Source of the DNA: Candidatus Blautia faecipullorum
GTDB lineage: Bacteria; Bacillota; Clostridia; Lachnospirales; Lachnospiraceae
Reading direction: 5' to 3'
Assembly (NCBI GenBank): GCA_019115125.1
Contig: DXEG01000029.1
Coordinates: 1 to 61,723 of the forward strand
Length of the DNA stretch: 61,723 bases
The notes beneath the pieces were generated by a model. That model was not told where the DNA came from and ran no database searches. It saw only the letters and a program-made list of their open reading frames with translations. Below, piece by piece: positions 18,322-26,801 of this stretch (positions within the stretch are counted from its first letter, which is position 1; every line of letters begins with the position of its first letter). The position numbers and the translations under genes were made by a program.

Positions 18322-18963
18322 TTATTTCATCCCTTCTTCTCTTAAATCCTGGATCAGTTTGCGGATCCTTTCGTCCTCCATTTTCATACTGACCTGGTTC
18401 ACGATCATCCGGGCGGAAAGAGGACAGATTTCCTCCAGAACCTTCAGACCGTTTTCCTTCAGGGTGCTTCCTGTTTCCACAATGTCCACGATCACCTCGG
18501 AAAGTCCCACAATGGGAGCCAGCTCAATGGAGCCGTTCAGTTTAATGATCTCTACAGTCTGATGTTTTTTATTGTAGAAATAATCCTTGGCGATATTCGG
18601 ATATTTTGTAGCCACCCGGATAAGCTGATTATTGCGGAGAACCTCCCTGGCGCTTTCCGGCCCGCAGACGCACATCCGGCAGGCTCCGAAGCCCAGATCC
18701 ATCACCTCGTAAAGCTTCCGCCCCTCCTCCATGATGGTGTCCTTTCCGGTAACGCCGATATCGGCGGCTCCATACTCCACATAGGTGGGTACGTCAGGAC
18801 CCTTTGCCAGGAAAAATTTCAGTTTCAGCTCCTCGTTTACAAAAATCAGTTTTCTGGAGTTTTTATCCCGGATCTCCTCACAGGTGATCCCGATTTTTTC
18901 AAACATGTCCAGCGTTTTCTGGGCAAGTCTTCCCTTTGTCAGTGCGACTGTCAGATATCTCAT
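18322..18963 (-). CDS. hisG: ATP phosphoribosyltransferase, short form
   Basis: This 213-residue protein catalyses the first step of histidine synthesis from ATP and PRPP. It is the short HisG that lacks the C-terminal regulatory domain and needs HisZ, which is the gene just upstream. Landmarks are [17 protein letters not shown] at the N-terminus, [14 protein letters not shown], and the PRPP loop [16 protein letters not shown]. Feedback control by histidine would act through HisZ. Gap to hisZ is one base and to hisD one base. Confidence 0.98.
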   Translation of the reverse strand: MRYLTVALTKGRLAQKTLDMFEKIGITCEEIRDKNSRKLIFVNEELKLKFFLAKGPDVPTYVEYGAADIGVTGKDTIMEEGRKLYEVMDLGFGACRMCVCGPESAREVLRNNQLIRVATKYPNIAKDYFYNKKHQTVEIIKLNGSIELAPIVGLSEVIVDIVETGSTLKENGLKVLEEICPLSARMIVNQVSMKMEDERIRKLIQDLREEGMK

Positions 18964-18964
18964 A

Positions 18965-20083
18965 TCAGCACTCCTCCTTCTTCTGGCGCAGTGCCACTCG
19001 TTTTCCTTCTTTTCTCAGACTCTGGGCTTTCATCACGGCCTCCCTGCGGTTTTCCTCCGCATATGTGATCGTGCAGAGCGGCTCCTCCTCCGGAAGCCGG
19101 ATCTTCTGTCTGGACAAAGCCAGAAGCAGGCTGTCCACCACGATCACGAACCCGATGGACGCGGCGGGCTTCCCGAAATGCTTCAAAAGCTCGTCATAGC
19201 GGCCGCCCTTTACCAGAGGCTCTCCTGTACCGTAGGTATAGGCCTGGAAGATCATCCCCGTATAATACTGGATCTTGCTGACCATACCAAAATCAAAGCT
19301 GATATACTTTTCATAGCCGTAAATCTTAAGGATTTCATAAATCTCCTCAAGTCTCTCCACCGCCTTCAAAGCCTCCGGATTTTTTGTAAGGGAACGGGCC
19401 TTATCCAGCACCTCATAGGAGCCGAACAGATGGGGCAGCGCCTGAAAGGCTTCCGACAGAGCCGCGTCCATCTTCTGTTCCTGAGTAAGGTCTTCCACAC
19501 CAAAATAGTTTTTCTGGGAGATCAGCGAACGCAGCCGTTCTTCTGATTCCTCGTCCAGTCCCGCTTCCTTCAGAAGAGACTTAAAATAATTCACCTGGCC
19601 GACGCTGACCTGAAATTCCGTAAGGCCCGCCGCAAGAAGACATTCCACCGTCATTGCCAGCAGCTCCGCGTCCGCCTCCGGCGAGCTGTCCCCGATACGC
19701 TCGACGCCCATCTGTGTAGTTTCCTTCAGCCGGCCCTGATAGCTGGAGCTGTTGACAAAAGCCTGCCCCGTATAGGAAAGGGTTACAACCTCCCTGTCCG
19801 GTGAAAAATAAGAGGCGCAGGCCCTTGAAACAGAGGGCGTAAAGTCCGGCCTCAAAACAAGGGTGTTTCCCTCTCGGTCAAAAAATTTGTAGAGATCCTT
19901 GGAGGGGATCGTTCCTACCTCCCGGCTGAACACCTCAAAATACTCAAAGGTGGGCGTTTCAATTTCTTCATATCCATATCTCAGAAACACCTTTCTGATA
20001 TCGCCCTGAAGCCGGTGCTTCTGACTGCATTCTCCGTTATAAATATCCCGAACACCTTCCGGTGTGTGAAAAATCCGCTGCAT
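18965..20083 (-). CDS. hisZ: ATP phosphoribosyltransferase regulatory subunit
   Basis: This 372-residue protein is a histidyl-tRNA-synthetase relative that has no synthetase role and activates short HisG. It shows the class II fold pieces [43 protein letters not shown], and [22 protein letters not shown]. The ATG at 20083 is chosen because AGGAGG lies seven bases upstream; the longer frame begins inside that ribosome site. It is the first gene of the his operon, about 70 bases after a consensus promoter. A small hairpin (CGGAC/GTCCG) lies between promoter and ribosome site. No T-box or histidine-rich leader peptide is seen. Confidence 0.96.
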   Translation of the reverse strand: MQRIFHTPEGVRDIYNGECSQKHRLQGDIRKVFLRYGYEEIETPTFEYFEVFSREVGTIPSKDLYKFFDREGNTLVLRPDFTPSVSRACASYFSPDREVVTLSYTGQAFVNSSSYQGRLKETTQMGVERIGDSSPEADAELLAMTVECLLAAGLTEFQVSVGQVNYFKSLLKEAGLDEESEERLRSLISQKNYFGVEDLTQEQKMDAALSEAFQALPHLFGSYEVLDKARSLTKNPEALKAVERLEEIYEILKIYGYEKYISFDFGMVSKIQYYTGMIFQAYTYGTGEPLVKGGRYDELLKHFGKPAASIGFVIVVDSLLLALSRQKIRLPEEEPLCTITYAEENRREAVMKAQSLRKEGKRVALRQKKEEC

Positions 20084-20153
20084 ATTTCTCCTCCTCACAG
20101 GCAGAACGGACGCTTTAGTCCGCTACCATGTTACTATATAAAAACCAATCAAA

Positions 20154-20182
20154 ATTATAGTAAATTATCAGAAACTTGTCAA
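20154..20182 (-). promoter_or_regulatory. Consensus promoter of the his operon
   Basis: On the minus strand TTGACA (rc of 20177-20182), exactly 17 bases, TATAAT (rc of 20154-20159). Both boxes match the housekeeping consensus at every position. The -35 box overlaps the last codon and stop of recU, so expression of his genes is initiated separately from the upstream operon. Confidence 0.9.
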
Positions 20183-20712
20183 TCCCGTAATTCAAGATCT
20201 GTTTTCAGGCCCTCAAGGTAAGGAACCAGAAATCCTCCCTGCTTCGGAAGATAAAAGGCTTCCTCCAGTTCCTCCCGGCGAAAGCTCTTCCTTCCGCCGT
20301 TTTCCATCCTCTCCCAGAATTCCAGAAGCTTTTTCAGTGTGAGATAATAAAAAAGGTTCTCATGGCTGAAAAAGAGCAGAAAGAAAGCTACTCCTCCCTG
20401 CTCTTCAAATTTTTTCATAAAAGAAACCTGATGAGGGTGGATATTACTCAGAGGAAAGGTATCGGTACAGCATTCCTTGGCGTCGAAGCATACGGGGATT
20501 CCCTGCACCGCGCCGATATAATCCACAGTACTGCGCTGCTCAAAATACGCCAGCGTGATCTGATGATGCTCTTTATCCATCCGCACCGGGGTGATCGGGG
20601 TGGGGATTTTCTGGATGAGAGCCAGATTTTTTTCTGCGTACTGTTCATTTGTCCGGTTGATCAGTTCCTCAAGGGTAGAACCTCTGAGGCCTCTGCTGTT
20701 CCATGTCGCCAT
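20179..20712 (-). CDS. recU: Holliday junction resolvase RecU
   Basis: This 177-residue nuclease cuts Holliday junctions in Gram-positive bacteria and aids chromosome segregation. Family motifs are NSRGLRGSTLEELINRTN at the N-terminus, QKIPTPITPV, the catalytic STVDYIGAVQG and VCFDAKECCTDTFPLSNI, then HQVSFMKKFEEQGGVAFFLL. The chain ends slightly shorter than the Bacillus protein. It is the last gene of the run that begins at the alarmone synthetase, 12 bases after lepB. Confidence 0.93.
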   Translation of the reverse strand: MATWNSRGLRGSTLEELINRTNEQYAEKNLALIQKIPTPITPVRMDKEHHQITLAYFEQRSTVDYIGAVQGIPVCFDAKECCTDTFPLSNIHPHQVSFMKKFEEQGGVAFFLLFFSHENLFYYLTLKKLLEFWERMENGGRKSFRREELEEAFYLPKQGGFLVPYLEGLKTDLELRD

Positions 20713-20724
20713 ATCCGGTCTTTC

Positions 20725-21282
20725 CTAATCCAGAAGCTTAATGGACGGGAAGTAGCGGATCACAGCCTTGCCCACGATTTCATCAAAGGTGACAAAGGTA
20801 TTGTCCCAGTATCTGGAATCTCTGGAATTGTTTCGGTTGTCTCCCAGCATAAAGTAGCAGTTTTCCGGAACCTTCACCGGTCCGAAGTCTCCCAGAGGAG
20901 TCTCCCGCACAAAGCTGTCGTCCAGGGGCTCCTCCGCTCCGTCGATAAACACCTTGCCGTTTTTGATCTCCACTGTCTCGCCCGGAAGGCCGATCAGCCT
21001 TTTGATAAAAAGCTGGCTTTCATCATCGGGATACTTGAAGATGATAATATCAAAACGCTCGGGATCCTTCATTTTTTTTGAAATATGCTTGCCGAAAAAG
21101 TCAAAATTGATGCCGTAGGCCATGCGGAAGCCGAAGATACGGTCTCCTGTCATAATGGTGTTTTCCATGGATTCTGAAGGAATCTTGGCGTTGATCAGCA
21201 CAACGTTATTGACTACAAGTACTACTACGATCACAATGATGATCAGTTTTACATAATCCCATATTTCTCTCCAAATATTCAT
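20725..21282 (-). CDS. lepB: Signal peptidase I
   Basis: This 185-residue membrane protease removes signal peptides from exported proteins. One N-terminal membrane helix (about 11-31) leads to the catalytic serine Ser38 in KIPSESMENT, and the general base Lys94 is in LFIKRLIGLPGETVEI. Later family boxes are FMLGDNRNNSRDSRYW and IVGKAVIRYFP. AGAGGAGAG precedes the ATG. The first 77 bases are shared with the 3' end of the rluA-type gene in another frame. Confidence 0.97.
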   Translation of the reverse strand: MNIWREIWDYVKLIIIVIVVVLVVNNVVLINAKIPSESMENTIMTGDRIFGFRMAYGINFDFFGKHISKKMKDPERFDIIIFKYPDDESQLFIKRLIGLPGETVEIKNGKVFIDGAEEPLDDSFVRETPLGDFGPVKVPENCYFMLGDNRNNSRDSRYWDNTFVTFDEIVGKAVIRYFPSIKLLD

Positions 21283-22264
21283 AATAACTCTCCTCTAAGT
21301 GTTCTTCCTTCAGTATATATCGAAAAATCTGCGGCGGTTCCCCGTAAAAGCTCCGCCCGGAAAGCCCTTCAAAGCGTCCGGAAAGCTCCGGAAACGTCAG
21401 GCTGTATCCATGCAGAAGCTGATGCTTCAGGTGATAACGGTCGCGGCAGAATCTGTTGAAACTTTCATTTCCATATTTCCAGTCCCCCATAAGAGGATGA
21501 CCCTCCGCCGCCAGATGGGCCCGGATCTGATGGGAACGTCCGGTGATCAGCCGGATCTTCAGAAGCGTTGCCCTTCCGCTGCTGCCAAGGGGAGTGTACA
21601 CGGTTTCTATGGGCAGCGAGCCCTCCCGTTTGCTTTCATATACAGATACTTTATTACTTTTTGTGTTTTTATGCAAATATCCTTTGATATGCTTTTCATG
21701 CTCCAGAACTCCCTCAGCCAGGGCCAGATAATCCTTGTGGACGCTTCTGTCCCGGAAAAGCTCTGACAACGTCTGAAGGCCGGGAAGGGTTTTTCCCGCC
21801 GCTACAATTCCGCTGGTATTTCTGTCCAGACGGTTGCATACGGAAGGTCTGAAGGTTTTCAGCTCTTCCTCTGTAACAGCTCCTGTTTCCAGAAGATATC
21901 CTGTCACAAACTCCACAAGGGACGGTTCCCCGCTTCCGTCCGGCTGGGAAAGAACGCCTGCCGGCTTATTGATCAGAAGAATATCCTTATCCTCGTAAAT
22001 AATGTCCAGCTCCCGGCCCGGCGCCGCTTCTACGGTTTCAGCGCTTCCGGAAAATTTCTGAAAAGTCTCGTCTGCGAGAAAGAGCTTTACCTGGTCTCCT
22101 ACGGACAGCTTTTCGCTTCCTGACGCCTTTTTCCCGTTCAGGGTGATGTTTTTTTTGCGCAGCATTTTGTAAAAAAAGCTTTTGGGAGCCTCCTTCATAA
22201 GCTTGGCAAGGTACTTGTCAAAGCGCTGTCCCGCTTCGTTTTCCTTAATTATAAATTCCTTCAT
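21206..22264 (-). CDS. RluA family pseudouridine synthase
   Basis: This 352-residue protein converts uridine to pseudouridine in rRNA or tRNA. An S4 RNA-binding domain (about 12-70) precedes the catalytic domain. The active-site motif is PSVCNRLDRNTSGIVAAGK (catalytic Asp in RLDRNT). Other boxes are INKPAGVLSQPDG, LIKIRLITGRSHQIRAHLA-like sequence and GHPLMGDWKYG. The C-terminal 25 residues run over the start of lepB in another frame and look unlike the family, so a late frame change or a simple long overlap are both possible. The exact target uridine is not inferable. Confidence 0.92.
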   Translation of the reverse strand: MKEFIIKENEAGQRFDKYLAKLMKEAPKSFFYKMLRKKNITLNGKKASGSEKLSVGDQVKLFLADETFQKFSGSAETVEAAPGRELDIIYEDKDILLINKPAGVLSQPDGSGEPSLVEFVTGYLLETGAVTEEELKTFRPSVCNRLDRNTSGIVAAGKTLPGLQTLSELFRDRSVHKDYLALAEGVLEHEKHIKGYLHKNTKSNKVSVYESKREGSLPIETVYTPLGSSGRATLLKIRLITGRSHQIRAHLAAEGHPLMGDWKYGNESFNRFCRDRYHLKHQLLHGYSLTFPELSGRFEGLSGRSFYGEPPQIFRYILKEEHLEESYYEYLERNMGLCKTDHHCDRSSTCSQ

Positions 22265-22273
22265 AAAATACTC

Positions 22274-22897
22274 CTACAGACAGATGGCCAGAATCGTATG
22301 CCGGATCAGCTCGTTTCTGGAGAGCTCCGGATATCGTTCGTCGGGCCTGAAGCGGATCCCCTCCTCCAGAGATTCCCTGTGGGCGTTCATAGAATCCAGA
22401 CGTTCCAGATAAGGTCCAAGATCCTTAAAAATTTTTACTGTGGTCCGGAACCCGTTTCCCTTCAGAATTTTCTGGGCTTCTGTTTCCATAAAAGCAATAT
22501 CTATGTTCGGATCGCTGCTGTAGCCCACTACGAGATTGCCGCAAATGGCAAAAGCGTCGATAAAAGCGCTTTTCTCATAAAAAGTCATATACATCTCATA
22601 GGACATCAGAAGCTCTCCGCTGTGAGCGGCTATCTGACGGTAGCTGTTCTCATCCATGAAAGGACTCCGGAAAAGCATGATCAGGTTCACCATGCTTTTG
22701 CAGGCCGGAAGACATCCCACTGTGGCTACTACCGTCCATACGGTCAGCCGCGTCTTAAAATATAAAAAGGCAGTAAAAAAGATCAGAAGGGGGACTGCGA
22801 ACAAAACCGCTGTGACAAGCAGCCGCCTCTTCCTCTCCGCCCGCGTATAGCCGTATTCTCCCTTTCGGGCTTTTCGTTTGCCTGGTTGTGTGCTCAT
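22274..22897 (-). CDS. Conserved membrane protein of unknown function
   Basis: This 207-residue protein has a basic N-terminus, two adjacent membrane helices (about 27-48 and 53-75) and a cytosolic C-terminal domain of some 130 residues. The C-terminal part has ETEAQKILKGNGFRTTVKIF and FICGNLVVGYSS-like stretches without a motif I recognise. It sits between ygiQ (15 bases) and rluA (10 bases) in an apparent operon. I cannot assign a role. Confidence 0.75.
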   Translation of the reverse strand: MSTQPGKRKARKGEYGYTRAERKRRLLVTAVLFAVPLLIFFTAFLYFKTRLTVWTVVATVGCLPACKSMVNLIMLFRSPFMDENSYRQIAAHSGELLMSYEMYMTFYEKSAFIDAFAICGNLVVGYSSDPNIDIAFMETEAQKILKGNGFRTTVKIFKDLGPYLERLDSMNAHRESLEEGIRFRPDERYPELSRNELIRHTILAICL

Positions 22898-22912
22898 AAA
22901 CTCTCCTTGCTG

Positions 22913-24832
22913 CTATTTCTTTTTGCGGTGGATATTCCGGATGGTTTTCTTCCTGGGCTTTTCCCGCTCCCGGCTGGAATTTTCCCTTTTTTTCCCGGAA
23001 GCCTTTTCATTGCTTTTTTCTTTGATTTTGTCCCGGGAACCGAAAGTCCGCACAAGGCATTTCGGGCCGCCGCCGGCCAGATCCATCCGCCCCGCCTTTT
23101 TCAGTCCCTCCAGCACCAGCCTTTTGTTGGCCGGATTCTTATACTGCATCAAAGCCCTCTGAATCTCCTTCTCATGGGGATCCCTGGGAATATATACAGA
23201 TTCTCCTGTAAGGGGATGGATCCCCGTATAATACATGCAGGTGGAAAGCGTAGACGGCGTAGGATAAAAATCCTGAACCTGCTCGGGCGTGAATCCAAGA
23301 TCCCGCACATACTCCGCCAGCTTCACCGCCTCCTTCATGGTACAGCCCGGATGAGAGGACATAAAGTAGGGCACCGCGTACTGCTTCTTCCCCGTCTTTT
23401 TATTTTCCGTCTCGAAGGCCTTCAGAAAATCCTGATAAGTCTGATGATCCGGCTTTCCCATATAATAAAGCACCTGATCGGAAACATGTTCCGGAGCAAC
23501 GCGGAGCTGTCCGCTGATATGATGCTCCACCAGCTCCCGCAGGAAAGTACGGCTGTGGTCTGCCATTACATAATCAAACCGTACGCCGGACCGGATAAAA
23601 ACTTTTTTTACCCCCGGAAGCTTCCTGAGCTTTTCAAGAAGAGCCACATAATCTCTGTGATCCGCCCTGAGATTTCTGCACGGCTTTGGAAAAAGACACT
23701 GTCTGTCCGCGCATACTCCTTTTGTAAGCTGTTTTTCACAAGAGGGCTGCCGGAAATCCGCCGTAGGCCCTCCTACGTCGTGAATATATCCCTTAAACAG
23801 AGGATCCTCCGTCATAAATCTCGCTTCTCTCAGAATAGAATCATGACTTCTGGTCTGGAGGATCCTTCCCTGATGAAAGGTAAGAGCGCAGAAACTGCAG
23901 CCCCCGAAGCATCCTCTGTTGCTGGTGAGGCTGAAGCGGATCTCCTCCAGGGCTGGAATCCCGCCCTCCTTATCATACATGGGATGCCAGGTTCTTTCAT
24001 AAGGAAGATCGTAGATATCATCCATTTCCTGAGTACTTAACGGACGGGCCGGCGGATTCTGTACCACATAGCCTCTGGTTCCGTAATCCTCCGCCAGGGC
24101 GCGCGCCGTAAAAGGATCTGTATTTTTGTACTGGACGGCAAAGCTGTCCGCGTAGGCCTTCCTGTCTGCCTGAAGCTCTTTAAAGGAAGGCAGGAGAATG
24201 GGATCGTAGGCCGCGTCAAGGGTTTTACTTTTATAGACAGTCCCCGGTACGAAGGTGATCTGCTCTGCCGGAATCCCGCTCTGAAGGGCCTCCGCGATCT
24301 CCAGGATCGAATGTTCTCCCATGCCGTAGGAGATCAGGTCAGCCCCGGAGTCCAGAAGCACGCTTCTGCGTATTTTGTCCTCCCAGTAGTCATAATGGGC
24401 AAGACGCCGGAGACTGGCTTCTATTCCGCCCAGAATAATGGGAGTATGCCGGTAGACCTGCCGGATCAGATTGCTGTATACTACGGTGGCCATATCGGGA
24501 CGCAGCCCCATTTTGCCGCCGGGTGAATACGCGTCCCTGTGACGTCGTTTTTTGGATACTGTATAATGATTTACCATGGAATCCATGTTCCCAGCGCTCA
24601 CAAGAAAACCCAGGCGCGGTTCCCCGAACACCTGGATGCTTTCCCTGTTCCGCCAGTCAGGCTGGGGGATCATCCCCACACGGTATCCCCGGCTTTCAAG
24701 CAAACGGCTGATGATGGCGGTTCCAAAAGAAGGATGGTCGATATACCCGTCGCCTGTGATATAAACGAAATCTACAGAATCCCATCCCAGGTCTGTCATT
24801 TCCTGTTTTGTTACCGGTAAAAAATGATTCAT
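22913..24832 (-). CDS. YgiQ family radical SAM protein
   Basis: This 639-residue protein belongs to the YgiQ group of radical SAM enzymes, whose function is not settled. The cluster-binding motif is NRGCFGGCSFCALTFHQG (CxxxCxxC). Upstream parts include GDGYIDHPSFGTAIISRLLE and ILGGIEASLRRLAHYDYW, typical of the group. DVGGPTADFR and APEHVSDQVLYYMGK lie further on. The C-terminal tail (about 600-639) is very basic and lysine-rich, as often seen. It begins 10 bases after the alarmone synthetase gene ends. Confidence 0.94.
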   Translation of the reverse strand: MNHFLPVTKQEMTDLGWDSVDFVYITGDGYIDHPSFGTAIISRLLESRGYRVGMIPQPDWRNRESIQVFGEPRLGFLVSAGNMDSMVNHYTVSKKRRHRDAYSPGGKMGLRPDMATVVYSNLIRQVYRHTPIILGGIEASLRRLAHYDYWEDKIRRSVLLDSGADLISYGMGEHSILEIAEALQSGIPAEQITFVPGTVYKSKTLDAAYDPILLPSFKELQADRKAYADSFAVQYKNTDPFTARALAEDYGTRGYVVQNPPARPLSTQEMDDIYDLPYERTWHPMYDKEGGIPALEEIRFSLTSNRGCFGGCSFCALTFHQGRILQTRSHDSILREARFMTEDPLFKGYIHDVGGPTADFRQPSCEKQLTKGVCADRQCLFPKPCRNLRADHRDYVALLEKLRKLPGVKKVFIRSGVRFDYVMADHSRTFLRELVEHHISGQLRVAPEHVSDQVLYYMGKPDHQTYQDFLKAFETENKKTGKKQYAVPYFMSSHPGCTMKEAVKLAEYVRDLGFTPEQVQDFYPTPSTLSTCMYYTGIHPLTGESVYIPRDPHEKEIQRALMQYKNPANKRLVLEGLKKAGRMDLAGGGPKCLVRTFGSRDKIKEKSNEKASGKKRENSSREREKPRKKTIRNIHRKKK

Positions 24833-24842
24833 GTATCTGCTC

Positions 24843-25649
24843 CTAAAACGCTACCGACTGGGCGCGGTAGCCTTCTGCGATAATATCAAGCTGTCGGTGG
24901 AAGCGTTCAAGCTGCTGCAGATCCTTGGTCTGAAAAACCCGCAGGAATTCATTCTGGATCTTAGTAACCTCTCTTACATTGGATACCTTATACAGGTTTT
25001 CGATGATCAGCAGAATATCCTTAATAAGATTGGACTGGGTTTTTGATGAATTCTGCGCGTCCATAATCTCGTTCCGCACAGAAGACATCTCCTGATCCAG
25101 GGCGATAATCGCGTCCGCGGCATTACTGAGACGCTCCGCCACGTGCAGAGGCATCTCTCCTTTATATTTGTACTGGAGAGAATGTTCGATAGTGGCCCAG
25201 AAATTCATGGCCATGGTGCGGATCTGGATTTCCGCCTGGATCGTCTTTGGTCCGTTTATGGTCTCTACCGTATAGTAGATAATGAGATGATAGCTCCTGT
25301 ATCCGCTCTGCTTAATATGCTTCAGATAATTTTTCTCGCTTTTGATGGTCATATCACTGCGTTTCTGGATCATGGCCGCGACCGTGTCGATATCCTCCTC
25401 AAACTGGCAGATAATCCTGATACCCGCAATATCCTCCACTTCTTCTTCCATACGCTCAATGGGAATATGCTTTCTCTGCATCTTTTCAAGGATACTGGAA
25501 ACGCTTTTTACCCTTCCCCCCACCTGCTCAATAGGGGAATACAGATCATTCTGCTTGTACTCCATAATAATATGTTCAAACTTCACGGTCAGCTCCCTGA
25601 CGGCAAGCTCATAGGGACATAATATTCTTCTCCATAACTGTATTTCCAT
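24843..25649 (-). CDS. Small alarmone synthetase (RelA/SpoT synthetase domain)
   Basis: This 268-residue protein is a single-domain (p)ppGpp synthetase of the YjbM/YwaC type that transfers pyrophosphate from ATP to GTP or GDP. Motifs are IEQVGGRVKSVSSIL, the metal site EDIAGIRIICQFEEDI, the G-loop tyrosine SGYRSYHLIIYY, and EIQIRTMAMNFWATIEHSL. There is no hydrolase, TGS or ACT domain. AAGGAG eight bases before the ATG at 25649 decides the start over an upstream ATG at 25691. It appears to lead the operon running to recU. Stress-linked control of that operon is possible but not shown. Confidence 0.93.
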   Translation of the reverse strand: MEIQLWRRILCPYELAVRELTVKFEHIIMEYKQNDLYSPIEQVGGRVKSVSSILEKMQRKHIPIERMEEEVEDIAGIRIICQFEEDIDTVAAMIQKRSDMTIKSEKNYLKHIKQSGYRSYHLIIYYTVETINGPKTIQAEIQIRTMAMNFWATIEHSLQYKYKGEMPLHVAERLSNAADAIIALDQEMSSVRNEIMDAQNSSKTQSNLIKDILLIIENLYKVSNVREVTKIQNEFLRVFQTKDLQQLERFHRQLDIIAEGYRAQSVAF

Positions 25650-25760
25650 CTGACATCGCTCCTTGCAGGAAATAATAATCTGGTTCAGCATAAAAAAATG
25701 TAAAAGTTCATTTTTGACGCTTCCTGCTCATTATAGCATACTTTTGATAAGATATTAACT

Positions 25761-26570
25761 TTAATATACATACTTCCTGATTTTTTTCTCTAAAATTTTT
25801 AAGATCCAGTATGGATTTACGCTCATCTCCTCCTGGCGGGGAGTGGCGATATAGATTCCCAGATGAAGATGAACAGGAAACTGTCCCTTTGTTCCTTCCG
25901 GCCCGTAGCCGGTATTTCCCATATATCCGAGAATGTCTCCCGCGGATACGGCGTCTCCCGGAAGGAAATCCTCCTCGTAGGAGCTCAGATGAGCGTAATA
26001 AAAGTAACCTCCCGATGAAGAACGGATTCCGATCCGATAGCCCCCAAGAGGCAGCCAGCCCTTGTTCTCCACAGTTCCGTCTGTCATACTGATCACAGGA
26101 TAATAGCCCGACGCATCCTCCCTGCCGAAAATATCGGTTCCCTCATGAACTCTCTCCCCGCCATATTCTCTCGGCGCCATCCATGTGTCTTCAAAGAAAA
26201 CGTCCTCCGCCGCCACAGGAAAAAATTCTAAGTCTGTCCAGACCGCTCTGTAGCAGTTTGCCAGAAGCCTGTATTCCCTTTCCTTATATTTCAGGTACAG
26301 CTCTCTGTTGGGAGATATTGTTTCCGGTGAAAAATTCCCGTCCAGCATGGAAGCCGTCAGAAGATCCGTCCAGGCGTCCCCATCTCCCTTTTTTCTGAGC
26401 CTTTTGTATAATCCGGGAGAAAGCTTTTGTTCCCGGAATCCTTCGGAAGAGCAGGTATTGATGGAAAGCCCTGAAACAATACTTCTTTCGCGGATCAGAT
26501 CTTCAAGAGAGGCCAGAAAAAACACCCATAGGATTCCGGCGGTCAACAGACAAATCCACCTTCGTCTCAT
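25761..26570 (-). CDS. M23 family metallopeptidase (LytM type)
   Basis: This 269-residue exported protein has an N-terminal membrane segment (about 4-22) and a C-terminal LytM domain that would cut peptide cross-links in peptidoglycan. Zinc and catalytic motifs are present: RVHEGTDIFG (HxxxD), YYAHLSSYE and PVHLHLGIYI (HxH). LPGDAVSAGDILGYMGNTGYG is the usual turn before the HxH. The middle region (40-140) has no domain I recognise. A sporulation role, as for SpoIIQ-type proteins, is possible but not shown. Confidence 0.9.
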   Translation of the reverse strand: MRRRWICLLTAGILWVFFLASLEDLIRERSIVSGLSINTCSSEGFREQKLSPGLYKRLRKKGDGDAWTDLLTASMLDGNFSPETISPNRELYLKYKEREYRLLANCYRAVWTDLEFFPVAAEDVFFEDTWMAPREYGGERVHEGTDIFGREDASGYYPVISMTDGTVENKGWLPLGGYRIGIRSSSGGYFYYAHLSSYEEDFLPGDAVSAGDILGYMGNTGYGPEGTKGQFPVHLHLGIYIATPRQEEMSVNPYWILKILEKKIRKYVY

Positions 26571-26704
26571 TTTGTCCCTCCCTGAGTCCGGAATTCCGCC
26601 CCATACGCCGGCCCCGGCGCCCGGTCGGGCAGATATTTCCAGAACGCTTTCTGTCCTCCCCTAAATATATGAGATTCCATCGCTTTTTTTTCCGGAATTG
26701 AGCC

Positions 26705-26746
26705 AAAAAGATCCGGAACCTGGTTTCCCGGCTCCCGGATCTTTTT
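26705..26746. terminator. Bidirectional terminator
   Basis: AAAAAGATCCGG (26705-26716) and CCGGATCTTTTT (26735-26746) pair perfectly over 12 bp and carry T tracts in both directions. It lies past the pepD stop. Confidence 0.85.
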
Positions 26747-26759
26747 AGAGATTTGTTTT

Positions 26760-26775
26760 CAGAGCAAAAGCTCTG
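26760..26775 (-). terminator. Short hairpin after pepD
   Basis: CAGAGC (26760-26765) and GCTCTG (26770-26775) around an AAAA loop, between the pepD stop and the stronger terminator at 26705. It may add to termination or protect the mRNA end. Confidence 0.45.
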
Positions 26776-26801
26776 CCATTCTTTTATCGTCAAAATAATA
26801 T

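Noticed and set aside
20084-20160. T-box or histidine leader peptide before hisZ
   Set aside because: The leader is only about 70 bases, with no GGTGG-type T-box sequence, no run of histidine codons and no terminator.
22886-24040. A 384-codon plus-strand open frame
   Set aside because: Antisense to the ygiQ-type gene with its clear radical SAM motif; no start signal.
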